Source: an uncultured Rikenellaceae bacterium (GTDB lineage: Bacteria > Bacteroidota > Bacteroidia > Bacteroidales > UBA932). From it: a DNA stretch of 11,796 bases. Positions 6,875 to 11,796 of the stretch are shown here, in pieces. Every line of letters starts with the position of its first letter. Within the stretch, counting starts at the first letter, position 1. The translations under genes were made by a program, and so were the position numbers. The stretch is taken from positions 1 through 11,796 of the forward strand of contig CALCYB010000042.1 of assembly GCA_937906485.1 (NCBI GenBank). The letters are read 5' to 3'. The notes under the pieces were generated by a model, which was given only the letters and a program-made list of their open reading frames with translations, ran no database searches and was not told the origin of the DNA.

Positions 6875-8077
6875 TTACAACTCGCTTTCCACCACCATTT
6901 CGACCAGTTCATCCCCCCGCCGCACCAGAAAGGTAAGGGTCTGCGGCAGAGGATACAGTTTTTTGGCGGCTGCATCAGTAATCCGCACCCCGTTGATCTG
7001 CTCAATGCAATCCCCCTGCCGCAATCCGGCTTTCTGTGCATTTCCGCCTTCCAGGAGTGCATTCACCCACCAATGATCCGCCTTCGGGGTCAGTGCGATC
7101 CCAAAATCATGCGGCTGCGGACGATCACAATTCCGGTTGGGCCGTACATAGACCACACAATTCACAAAGTCAATGATCACATCAAAGCGCTCAAAAAGTT
7201 GATTGCCGACCAACCCATCATAATCGGCAGAGGCCAACGATCCCTGCTGATTGTCCGACCAGGTAGCCCGAACCTCCTTGATCACATGTCCTCCAAAATC
7301 AATTTGAGCAGCCTTGAACACATAATCCCTGCGTGAGCCACCGATCCCGCCGACCGCATAGGACATTCCCCGGGCATCTGCAAGATGACCTTCTTTCTTC
7401 AGTTGATGGGCTGTCGACCGGTTCAGGGCAAATGCATCAGGCATACCGGTATCCATCAAAAAACGGCCCTCGAATACCGATCCGTCTTCCAACGTGACGG
7501 CAAGCGGCAACAAAATACGCGTCTTGCTCCCGTCCAGCCACTGACAGGGGATGCGGGTAAAATCTTCCCCAATCGTTTCCTGGGCCGGAAGCGGACGCAG
7601 GTAACCATCGGCATAATTGAACTCAACACGCTTGCCCTGCATGAAAAACATCCCGAACATACCGTCCACGCGCTCTCCTACAATCTTACGAAGGTTGACG
7701 ATCATGGCCATGTCTTCCAGTTGGGACTCCTCACCGATACGGTAATGCCAAGGACTGGCATCCAGCCAGATCGCCTCCATCCCCCCTCCGGCTCCTCCTA
7801 CCATCGCCCTCCGCAAATTGCCACCGTCTGCAAACGTATGGGCATAAAAAGTCGAATCCAACAACAGGTGGGTAGCACCCGTATCAAAAATCATCCGTGC
7901 AGGAACAGAATCTCGCAGCATTACCTGACAGACCAGGTGACGTTGATAGTCCATCTCCACGGCTCCCTGAGGCAATGGCCGCTTTACTTCTACCGCTTGC
8001 TTGTTTTGGTTACCATTGGAGCAACCCATCACCAAGGTGGCCAGCATCGCCACAAACAGATGCATCAAATTCTTCAT
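6875..8077 (-). CDS. Lipoprotein aspartyl protease (two DTG motifs) with C-terminal PDZ domain
   Basis: A 400-residue protein. Residues 1-19 form a lipoprotein signal peptide (LVMGC, Cys19); no acidic surface-export signal follows, so a periplasm-facing lipoprotein is likely. Two retropepsin/pepsin-like lobes are visible: IFDTGAT with D65 and FLMDTGMP with D209, each followed by the usual hydrophobic-Gly element (VDGMFG near 138-142 and YDGLVGNQLF near 286-295). A PDZ domain spans about 325-398, with GDCIEQINGV at 355-364. This order is a known Bacteroidota arrangement, presumably periplasmic proteolysis with the PDZ domain binding peptide termini. The substrate is unknown. The stop codon is 220 bp before the permease start on the same strand, but the permease appears to have its own promoter. 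The gene is divergent from the hydrolase gene at 8163. Confidence 0.9.
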   Translation of the reverse strand: MKNLMHLFVAMLATLVMGCSNGNQNKQAVEVKRPLPQGAVEMDYQRHLVCQVMLRDSVPARMIFDTGATHLLLDSTFYAHTFADGGNLRRAMVGGAGGGMEAIWLDASPWHYRIGEESQLEDMAMIVNLRKIVGERVDGMFGMFFMQGKRVEFNYADGYLRPLPAQETIGEDFTRIPCQWLDGSKTRILLPLAVTLEDGSVFEGRFLMDTGMPDAFALNRSTAHQLKKEGHLADARGMSYAVGGIGGSRRDYVFKAAQIDFGGHVIKEVRATWSDNQQGSLASADYDGLVGNQLFERFDVIIDFVNCVVYVRPNRNCDRPQPHDFGIALTPKADHWWVNALLEGGNAQKAGLRQGDCIEQINGVRITDAAAKKLYPLPQTLTFLVRRGDELVEMVVESEL

Positions 8078-8105
8078 ACCAAACGTTTTTGAATGATTGT
8101 ATCCA

Positions 8106-8113
8106 CAAATTTA
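8106..8113 (-). promoter_or_regulatory. -7 box for the aspartyl protease gene
   Basis: The minus strand reads TAAATTTG, a full TAnnTTTG match, ending 28 nt before the ATG at 8077. It is followed by GTGGATA, as is the GH20 box. Confidence 0.5.
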
Positions 8114-8133
8114 AGAATTAACCTGAAGATGAT

Positions 8134-8141
8134 TAACTTTA
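8134..8141 (+). promoter_or_regulatory. Probable -7 box for the NlpC/P60-like hydrolase gene
   Basis: TAACTTTA matches TAnnTTTG at all but the last base and ends 21 nt before the ATG, the same distance as at 1336 and 9238. Confidence 0.35.
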
Positions 8142-8162
8142 CCTCAAAATTATTCAGCCGTT

Positions 8163-8792
8163 ATGAAAAGAATCGCAGCATGGCTCATCTTAGGATTGGC
8201 CACCTGGTCCTGCAAAAACAACAACTTTCTCCCACAGGAGGGAGATCTGCTGTTTTGCATTGCAGCAAATTCAGCCATGAGCCAGGCCATTGTGGACGCC
8301 ACCCAAATGGAGGATCACCTGCAATACGACCATGTGGCCATCTATGCCCTGATCGACAACACCCCATCAGTTATTGAAGCCCATCCCAAGGGAGTCATTT
8401 GCCGTCCTTTTGGTGAATTTCTGGAAGAGGCAGCCGACATCAACGGGCAAAAAGGCATTACGGTCATGCGTCTTACCCAACCCATTGACCTGGCGGCAGC
8501 CATTGAGCGTGCAAAAGCACACATCGGCCAACCCTATGATTGGTCTTACCTGCCAGACAATCAGAAGACCTATTGCTCGGAACTGGTCTATGAATGCTAC
8601 CTCAATGCGGAAGGGGAGCCTGTTTTTGAGGCCAGCCCTATGCGTTTCAGAGATGCTGATGGCAAGATTCCCACTTTTTGGGCAGAACTTTTCGAGCGGT
8701 TGGGAGAAGCCATTCCGGAAGGAGTTCCCGGGACCAATCCCAATGACATGTCCTGTGCCCCCATCCTGCAAGAAGTCCATCGCTATTTCTGA
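8163..8792 (+). CDS. YiiX/YebB-like NlpC/P60-family cysteine hydrolase
   Basis: A 209-residue protein with an N-terminal signal sequence. Cys17 (ATWSC) could be lipidated, though Trp at -2 makes a weak lipobox. Features of the permuted papain-like YiiX family are present in order: GDLLF (27-31), YDHVAIY with H57, VIEA with E72, IGQPYDWSYL (121-130) and YCSELVYECY with C138 as the probable nucleophile. In these permuted enzymes the His precedes the Cys, as seen here. Members are thought to hydrolyse amide or ester bonds in peptides, peptidoglycan or lipids; the substrate of this protein is unknown. The start at 8163 is favoured because a -7 box lies 21 nt upstream and the signal peptide begins there. 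It is divergent from the protease gene and convergent with the small gene at 8815, leaving a 22-bp gap. Confidence 0.86.
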   Translation: MKRIAAWLILGLATWSCKNNNFLPQEGDLLFCIAANSAMSQAIVDATQMEDHLQYDHVAIYALIDNTPSVIEAHPKGVICRPFGEFLEEAADINGQKGITVMRLTQPIDLAAAIERAKAHIGQPYDWSYLPDNQKTYCSELVYECYLNAEGEPVFEASPMRFRDADGKIPTFWAELFERLGEAIPEGVPGTNPNDMSCAPILQEVHRYF

Positions 8793-8814
8793 CAAGGAAG
8801 CACATTCCATCCGC

Positions 8815-9174
8815 TTACCAGCTTTTCAAAGAATGCAGTCTGAAGGAGTAATTTCCCTTTCCGTCCAAATAGACAAGGGCATCTTCCAACAAAGCGGATT
8901 TTGTGGTTTCGTCGCATTCCGAATGGAACAGAATCTCCACAAAAATTTCCAAAGCCGCATCGGAGAACCTCAACTCTCCAACCAGGTAGCAAAGAGGATC
9001 CTCCTGCTGCAGGATGGTGTCCAGATCAAAGGAAAGATGAGCCTTACCCAGCTCCTCTTTCACATCCTCTAAGGCATATGCCGGGGTATCTTGCTCAAAC
9101 AGGCCCAACCGTTTTGCAACCATCATCAGCATCTGTCCGATCTTGTCTATCTCTCTAAGAATATAATCTTCCAT
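8815..9174 (-). CDS. Small protein of unknown function (possibly DUF6483-like)
   Basis: A 119-residue, acidic, apparently soluble protein without signal peptide or membrane segment. The start MEDYILREIDKIGQML looks like a helical N-terminus similar to DUF6483-type proteins, recalled from memory and not checked. The remainder looks mostly helical (tetratricopeptide-like character is possible but not clear), ending in HSLKSW. The frame stays open 27 nt further, to a TTG at 9201, but that TTG lies inside a perfect -7 box (9199-9206) and could not be in the mRNA. The ATG at 9174, 24 nt after that box, is therefore chosen. It is divergent from the prenyltransferase gene. No function can be assigned. 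Confidence 0.72.
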   Translation of the reverse strand: MEDYILREIDKIGQMLMMVAKRLGLFEQDTPAYALEDVKEELGKAHLSFDLDTILQQEDPLCYLVGELRFSDAALEIFVEILFHSECDETTKSALLEDALVYLDGKGNYSFRLHSLKSW

Positions 9175-9198
9175 ACAATTCAAGCGGTTTTCGTTATG

Positions 9199-9206
9199 CA
9201 AAGATA
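9199..9206 (-). promoter_or_regulatory. -7 box for the small gene; decides its start
   Basis: The minus strand reads TATCTTTG, a full TAnnTTTG match, ending 24 nt before the ATG at 9174. It excludes the upstream TTG as start codon. Confidence 0.55.
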
Positions 9207-9230
9207 ATGATTATTCTGCCAATTTTATTT

Positions 9231-9238
9231 TACCTTTG
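9231..9238 (+). promoter_or_regulatory. -7 box for the UbiA/radical SAM operon
   Basis: TACCTTTG matches TAnnTTTG and ends 22 nt before the ATG at 9261. It lies back-to-back with the divergent box at 9199-9206. Confidence 0.55.
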
Positions 9239-9260
9239 CGGCCGAAAACACCATTAAAGC

Positions 9261-10256
9261 ATGAATGATACTATCCGATTCTGGCTAAACAATGCTCGGC
9301 CCGTCTCTCTTCCACAATCCTTGCTTCCGGCACTTACGGCGGTAGCCTTGTCGTATGGAGGCACTGAATTTAACTGGATTTCGGCGGTGGCCTCCGTCAT
9401 TGGAGTAATATTCCTGCATCTTTCGATGAACTTGCTCGATGATTGGTTCGATTATAAGGAGGGTTCAGCAGAGGCCAGACAGAAGGTGGCGAATGAAGGT
9501 TTCCGCGGGAGAATGATCAAATATCCTTATCTTACTTCCGGTGCCGCCACACATGCAGACCTGCTCAAAGTGGTTCTTGTGCTGCTTTTTGCTACGGGTA
9601 TCGCCGGTTGCGTAGTCGTCGCCGTAAGAGGCTTGAACATACTATGGTGGGTGGCCGCCGCACTGCTAATCGGAGAATCCTATTCAGGAAGACCGCTGCG
9701 ATTAGGTTTCCATGGACTCGGGGAGCTGGTCATCTTCATGATGTTCGGCCCGCTGCTTATGACCGGGGTTTACTACTCGATAACCGGTATGCTGAATTGG
9801 AAGATCTTGTGGCTGTCGGTTGCGGTCGGCATGCTTGTGACCAACATCGTGTATTCACACTCCGTGCTGGATTCAGTGCCCGATGCGAAGATGGGAAAGA
9901 AGACGATGGCTCACCTGATGGGTTCGGGGCGAGGCCAGATTGTATTTTCAGCTCTGTTGAATACACTTCCCTATTTCATGGTAATCCTCGGAGTAGCCCT
10001 GGGACAGATGCATCCGGCCTACCTGGCAACGCTGATGGTTCTGCCGGTATCTTTATGGCTTGTGCAATCCCTTGACAGTTTTGTAAAACATAAGGATGTT
10101 CCTTTAGTGCCGAAGAAATGGATGGGCCCGATGGGTGACTTCGACAGATTCCGCAAGGCCGGAATCGACTGGTTCATGCTCCGTTGGCTTACTGCACGCA
10201 ACATCGTGATGATGTTCTGCCTGATACTTATCATCGTTAACTTGATACTCGGATAA
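9261..10256 (+). CDS. UbiA-superfamily prenyltransferase, MenA-like
   Basis: A 331-residue, strongly hydrophobic protein with eight to nine predicted membrane segments, normal for UbiA enzymes. The first Asp-rich motif is N57-L-L-D60-D-W-F-D64 and the second is D204-S-V-P-D208 followed by GKKTMA (212-217). These bind Mg-diphosphate of the prenyl donor. RPLRLGFHGLGE (144-155) and FGPLLMTGVYY (162-172) closely resemble the corresponding MenA (1,4-dihydroxy-2-naphthoate prenyltransferase) segments. The second motif has HSVLD where MenA proteins usually have an N-D-x-R-D type sequence, so the acceptor may differ. The stop codon is 2 nt before the radical SAM start, so the two are almost certainly co-translated. 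A role in quinone or another prenylated lipid is inferred; no other menaquinone genes are in view. Confidence 0.85.
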   Translation: MNDTIRFWLNNARPVSLPQSLLPALTAVALSYGGTEFNWISAVASVIGVIFLHLSMNLLDDWFDYKEGSAEARQKVANEGFRGRMIKYPYLTSGAATHADLLKVVLVLLFATGIAGCVVVAVRGLNILWWVAAALLIGESYSGRPLRLGFHGLGELVIFMMFGPLLMTGVYYSITGMLNWKILWLSVAVGMLVTNIVYSHSVLDSVPDAKMGKKTMAHLMGSGRGQIVFSALLNTLPYFMVILGVALGQMHPAYLATLMVLPVSLWLVQSLDSFVKHKDVPLVPKKWMGPMGDFDRFRKAGIDWFMLRWLTARNIVMMFCLILIIVNLILG

Positions 10257-10258
10257 AT

Positions 10259-11149
10259 ATGAGAAAATTGTTTTACCTGGGCCAATGGTTTCTCAGAGCC
10301 CGTCTTTTCGGAAGAAAGGCCCCGCTTCAGACCGTGTTGTTCATTTCTGACATCTGCAATCTCAGATGCAAGCATTGCAGTGTGTACGAACTGAAGAATC
10401 CGCACAACATGACCTACGAACAGGTGCGCCAGCATCTCCAGATGTCCTATGACGCAGGTTCAAGATTTGTTGACTTTGAGGGAGGGGAAGTGACAATATG
10501 GAAGGATGGAGATAAGCGTATCAATGATCTGATTGACCTTGCAAAGGAAATCGGCTTTTTCTCCTGCACCATCACAACAAATGCACAACTTCCGTTCAAG
10601 GGGTCTCATGCCGATTCCATCTGGGTTAGTCTTGACGGAGCCGGAAAATTCCATGAGGAAGTACGTGGTCAAGGGACATTTCCAAAACTCGAAAAGAACA
10701 TCGCGGAATGCGGCCACAAGCATCTCAGCGTAAACATGGTAGTAAACACGCTTAACTATACGGCTGTGGACGATACCATCGAATATGCCAAGAACAATCC
10801 CGCAATCGAATGCATTTCCATCAATTTCCATACCCCTTTCGAAGGCACAGAGTACCTCGCCCTTGATATGGAAAAGAGGGCCAAAATCATTGACCGCGTC
10901 ATTGACTACAAGAAGAAAGGCTATCCCATCATGAATTCCATATCAGGACTTAAACTCATGAAGACCAACAAATTCACCCGTCGCTGCTGGGTAACTGACT
11001 TTGTCTATCCTGACGGCAAGCGTGGACTTTGTGTTGGAGATGGGACAGAGAAGTGCAATCAGTGCGGATTCTGCATGGCAGGAGAAATGGCCTCCGTTTT
11101 TGCCTTCAAGCCTGACACCATCTTTGCCGGACTCAAGTTGAGGGTGTAA
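10259..11149 (+). CDS. Radical SAM enzyme with reduced SPASM/twitch-like C-terminus
   Basis: A 296-residue protein. The radical SAM cluster motif CxxxCxxC is at C33-C37-C40 (CNLRCKHC). FEGGE (73-77) is the SAM-binding GGE element; TTNAQL and VSLDGAG (123-129) are further barrel strands. The C-terminal part reads C243-x9-G253-x4-C258, exactly the first half of the SPASM signature. It is followed by C266-x2-C269-x2-C272 instead of the usual CX2CX5CX3C. An auxiliary Fe-S cluster is therefore likely, in a shortened twitch-type domain. There is no signal peptide; the N-terminus (LFYLGQWFLRARLF) is amphipathic and might touch the membrane. It follows the prenyltransferase gene by 2 nt, suggesting action on the same lipid or a modification of its head group, but the reaction is unknown. 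Confidence 0.84.
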   Translation: MRKLFYLGQWFLRARLFGRKAPLQTVLFISDICNLRCKHCSVYELKNPHNMTYEQVRQHLQMSYDAGSRFVDFEGGEVTIWKDGDKRINDLIDLAKEIGFFSCTITTNAQLPFKGSHADSIWVSLDGAGKFHEEVRGQGTFPKLEKNIAECGHKHLSVNMVVNTLNYTAVDDTIEYAKNNPAIECISINFHTPFEGTEYLALDMEKRAKIIDRVIDYKKKGYPIMNSISGLKLMKTNKFTRRCWVTDFVYPDGKRGLCVGDGTEKCNQCGFCMAGEMASVFAFKPDTIFAGLKLRV

Positions 11150-11193
11150 TCTTGCACCTCTCTTGCAGCTGACAGTATTCATGTTTAACCTGA

Positions 11194-11221
11194 GAGGCCT
11201 TTATTCCTTCTTAAGGGCCTC
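11194..11221. terminator. Possible terminator-like hairpin between convergent ends
   Basis: GAGGCCTT (11194-11201) can pair with AAGGGCCTC (11213-11221) with one bulged base around an 11-nt loop. It follows the radical SAM stop by 44 nt and overlaps the end of the FtsX remnant. There is no clear U-tract on either side, so this is weak. Confidence 0.25.
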
Positions 11222-11400
11222 CGCCGGATATCTTACAGTCTCGCTTCCTACGGTTCCTCCATATACCTTGCGCACAGCAATGTCCTTTGACTGGCTTTCA
11301 GAGAAGTAGGCACTCATCGCCACAAGTCCAAGAAGCGAAATCATCACTGCCTGGAGCATAAATAGCTCAATAAGCCTCATCTGGTTACGGGTATCATCTG
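11201..11400 (-). pseudogene. FtsX-like permease remnant with internal deletion
   Basis: The frame contains a recognisable piece of an FtsX-like permease: TRNQMRLIELFML, a membrane segment, then SKDIAVRKVYGGTVGSETVR, which aligns with the sixth membrane segment and IRKVFG region (about 655-705) of the permease at 4306-6654. Directly after SETVR comes YPAEALKKE and a stop. That resembles the true C-terminus of such permeases (compare NPIRELKRD). About 70 residues with the last two membrane segments are therefore missing in frame. Everything before about 11400 (first ~600 residues) is also gone. The frame stays open to an ATG at 11554, but that stretch shows no homology and covers the upstream regulatory site of the next gene, so it is not part of the remnant. 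The piece cannot be a working permease. Confidence 0.75.
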
Positions 11401-11512
11401 GTATGGAGTTCGATGTCAGGAATATCACTTGCGAATGTGAACTAAAATTCTTACTTCTTTCGCGACAATCTTTCACGATCCTTGTTCCGGGCACCAAATA
11501 AGATTTTACATA

Positions 11513-11539
11513 TTTTACACACTGTAAGGAAACTTTACA
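11513..11539 (+). promoter_or_regulatory. Upstream palindrome plus half-site (activator site candidate), permease 2
   Basis: Half-site TTTTACA (11513-11519), 3 nt, then TGTAAGGAAACTTTACA (11523-11539), whose 7-bp arms match at 6 of 7 positions; TTC follows. The same order and nearly the same bases occur on the gene strand before permease 1 (6823-6796). Its centre is about 89 bp before the start predicted from TTGGCAC. Confidence 0.6.
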
Positions 11540-11592
11540 TTCTTTTCTTTTCAAGAAATTTGCAACTCACACAGAATAAGGAAAATAGAATT

Positions 11593-11599
11593 TTGGCAC
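11593..11599 (+). promoter_or_regulatory. TTGGCAC element, sigma-54 -24-like, before permease 2
   Basis: TTGGCAC lies 53 bp after the upstream palindrome and 45 bp before the downstream one, matching permease 1 (54 and 45). At the -12 position TT replaces GC, as it does before permease 1. The predicted start is near 11620. Confidence 0.45.
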
Positions 11600-11644
11600 T
11601 ATTTTATTGTTATATACTTGTCAGACCTTGATTTTTAAAAAAAG

Positions 11645-11661
11645 TGTAAAGAAACTTTACA
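11645..11661. promoter_or_regulatory. Perfect 17-bp palindrome in the permease 2 leader (operator candidate)
   Basis: TGTAAAGAAACTTTACA: perfect 7-bp arms around AAA, 14 nt before the ATG at 11676. It has the same outer bases and position as 6673-6689. Confidence 0.7.
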
Positions 11662-11675
11662 GACCTTATATAATT

Positions 11676-11796
11676 ATGATTGGATACTTGCGTTTCCTGT
11701 TCCGGAACAAATGGTATATCATCGTAGAGGTGATAGGTATTAGTGTTGCCTTGGCTTTTACCATTCCTCTTTTGTCTTTCTTTTCTGACAAATGGG
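11676..11796 (+). CDS. FtsX/MacB-like ABC transporter permease, 5' end only
   Basis: ATG at 11676 opens a frame of 40 codons that runs off the window. The first residues, MIGYLRFLFRNKWYIIVEV, align closely with the start of the permease at 6654 (MRSYFRFLSRNKGYTAIEV), including RFL.RNK.Y and EV.G.S.ALAF, followed by the first membrane segment. It is thus a second paralog of the two-domain FtsX-like family; the full length would be near 780 residues if typical. The start is supported by the alignment and by the position of the palindrome 14 nt upstream, which matches permease 1. It is divergent from the remnant at 11201-11400. It probably belongs to a permease cluster continuing to the right. 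Confidence 0.85.
   Translation, partial: MIGYLRFLFRNKWYIIVEVIGISVALAFTIPLLSFFSDKW

Larger units (their letters stand above)
11401..11675 (+). promoter_or_regulatory. AT-rich regulatory region of permease 2
   Basis: With the remnant, this fills the 526-bp gap between the radical SAM gene and permease 2. It holds two direct TTTTACA half-sites (11504-11510 and 11513-11519), two 17-bp palindromes, a TTGGCAC element and a small inverted repeat TTTCTT-TTC-AAGAAA (11544-11558). I see no additional gene. A TATACTTG at 11613-11620 is one mismatch from a -7 box but lies 55 nt from the ATG, unlike the other genes. Confidence 0.55.

Noticed and set aside
8374..9072. A 232-codon plus-strand frame overlapping two genes
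   Set aside because: It is out of frame with the NlpC/P60-like hydrolase and opposite the small gene; both have better starts, promoters and motifs.
11401..11554. 5' extension of the FtsX remnant to ATG at 11554
   Set aside because: No permease similarity, and it spans the palindrome and half-sites that belong to permease 2.
11592..11620. A normal Bacteroidetes promoter for permease 2 (TTTG at 11592-11595, TATACTTG at 11613-11620)
   Set aside because: The -7 box has a mismatch, the gap is short at 17 nt, and permease 1 has no counterpart. Kept only as an alternative to the sigma-54 reading.
1..11796. CRISPR array, tRNA/rRNA genes, insertion sequence or attachment site
   Set aside because: No regularly spaced repeats, no cloverleaf or rRNA-like stretch, no transposase or integrase frame, and no terminal inverted repeats were seen.

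Overview
The window looks like chromosomal DNA of a Bacteroidota member, probably a gut-type Bacteroidales. The evidence is the protein families (GH20 exo-hexosaminidase, FtsX/MacB-type permease paralogs, a double-DTG aspartyl protease with a PDZ domain, lipoproteins without an acidic surface-export signal) and six start codons that each have a Bacteroidetes-type -7 box (TAnnTTTG) 19-28 nt upstream. The genus cannot be read from this sequence.

Layout. (1) 1-1269, minus: a secreted GH20 beta-N-acetylhexosaminidase whose C-terminus runs off the left edge. (2) 1359-4319, plus: a two-gene redox operon. It encodes a NapH-NapG-like fusion (membrane polyferredoxin with six cysteine groups and an internal twin-arginine motif) and a Tat-type lipoprotein aldo/keto reductase with two C-terminal ferredoxin motifs. 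Together they suggest an electron path from the membrane to an extracytoplasmic reductase. (3) 4306-6654, minus: a full-length FtsX-like permease, overlapping the reductase gene tail-to-tail by 14 bp. (4) 6875-8077, minus: a lipoprotein aspartyl protease with PDZ domain. (5) 8163-8792, plus: a YiiX/YebB-like NlpC/P60-type hydrolase. (6) 8815-9174, minus: a small conserved-looking protein of unknown function. (7) 9261-11149, plus: a tightly coupled pair, a MenA-like UbiA prenyltransferase and a radical SAM enzyme with a reduced SPASM/twitch-like C-terminus. (8) 11150-11796: a doubly deleted FtsX remnant on minus, then the start of a second FtsX-like permease on plus, cut by the right edge.

The strongest unexplained signal is regulatory. 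The two FtsX-like permease genes, 5 kb apart and on opposite strands, share the same upstream module: a half-site plus a 17-bp palindrome (TGTAA-N7-TTACA), then 53 or 54 bp, then TTGGCAC, then exactly 45 bp, then a second 17-bp palindrome 14-18 nt before the ATG. Neither has the usual -7 box. TTGGCAC resembles a sigma-54 -24 element, which would put the first palindrome near -90 (typical of NtrC-type activators) and the second near +34. The -12 element does not match sigma-54 well, so the sigma factor is uncertain. The shared architecture is directly visible in the sequence.
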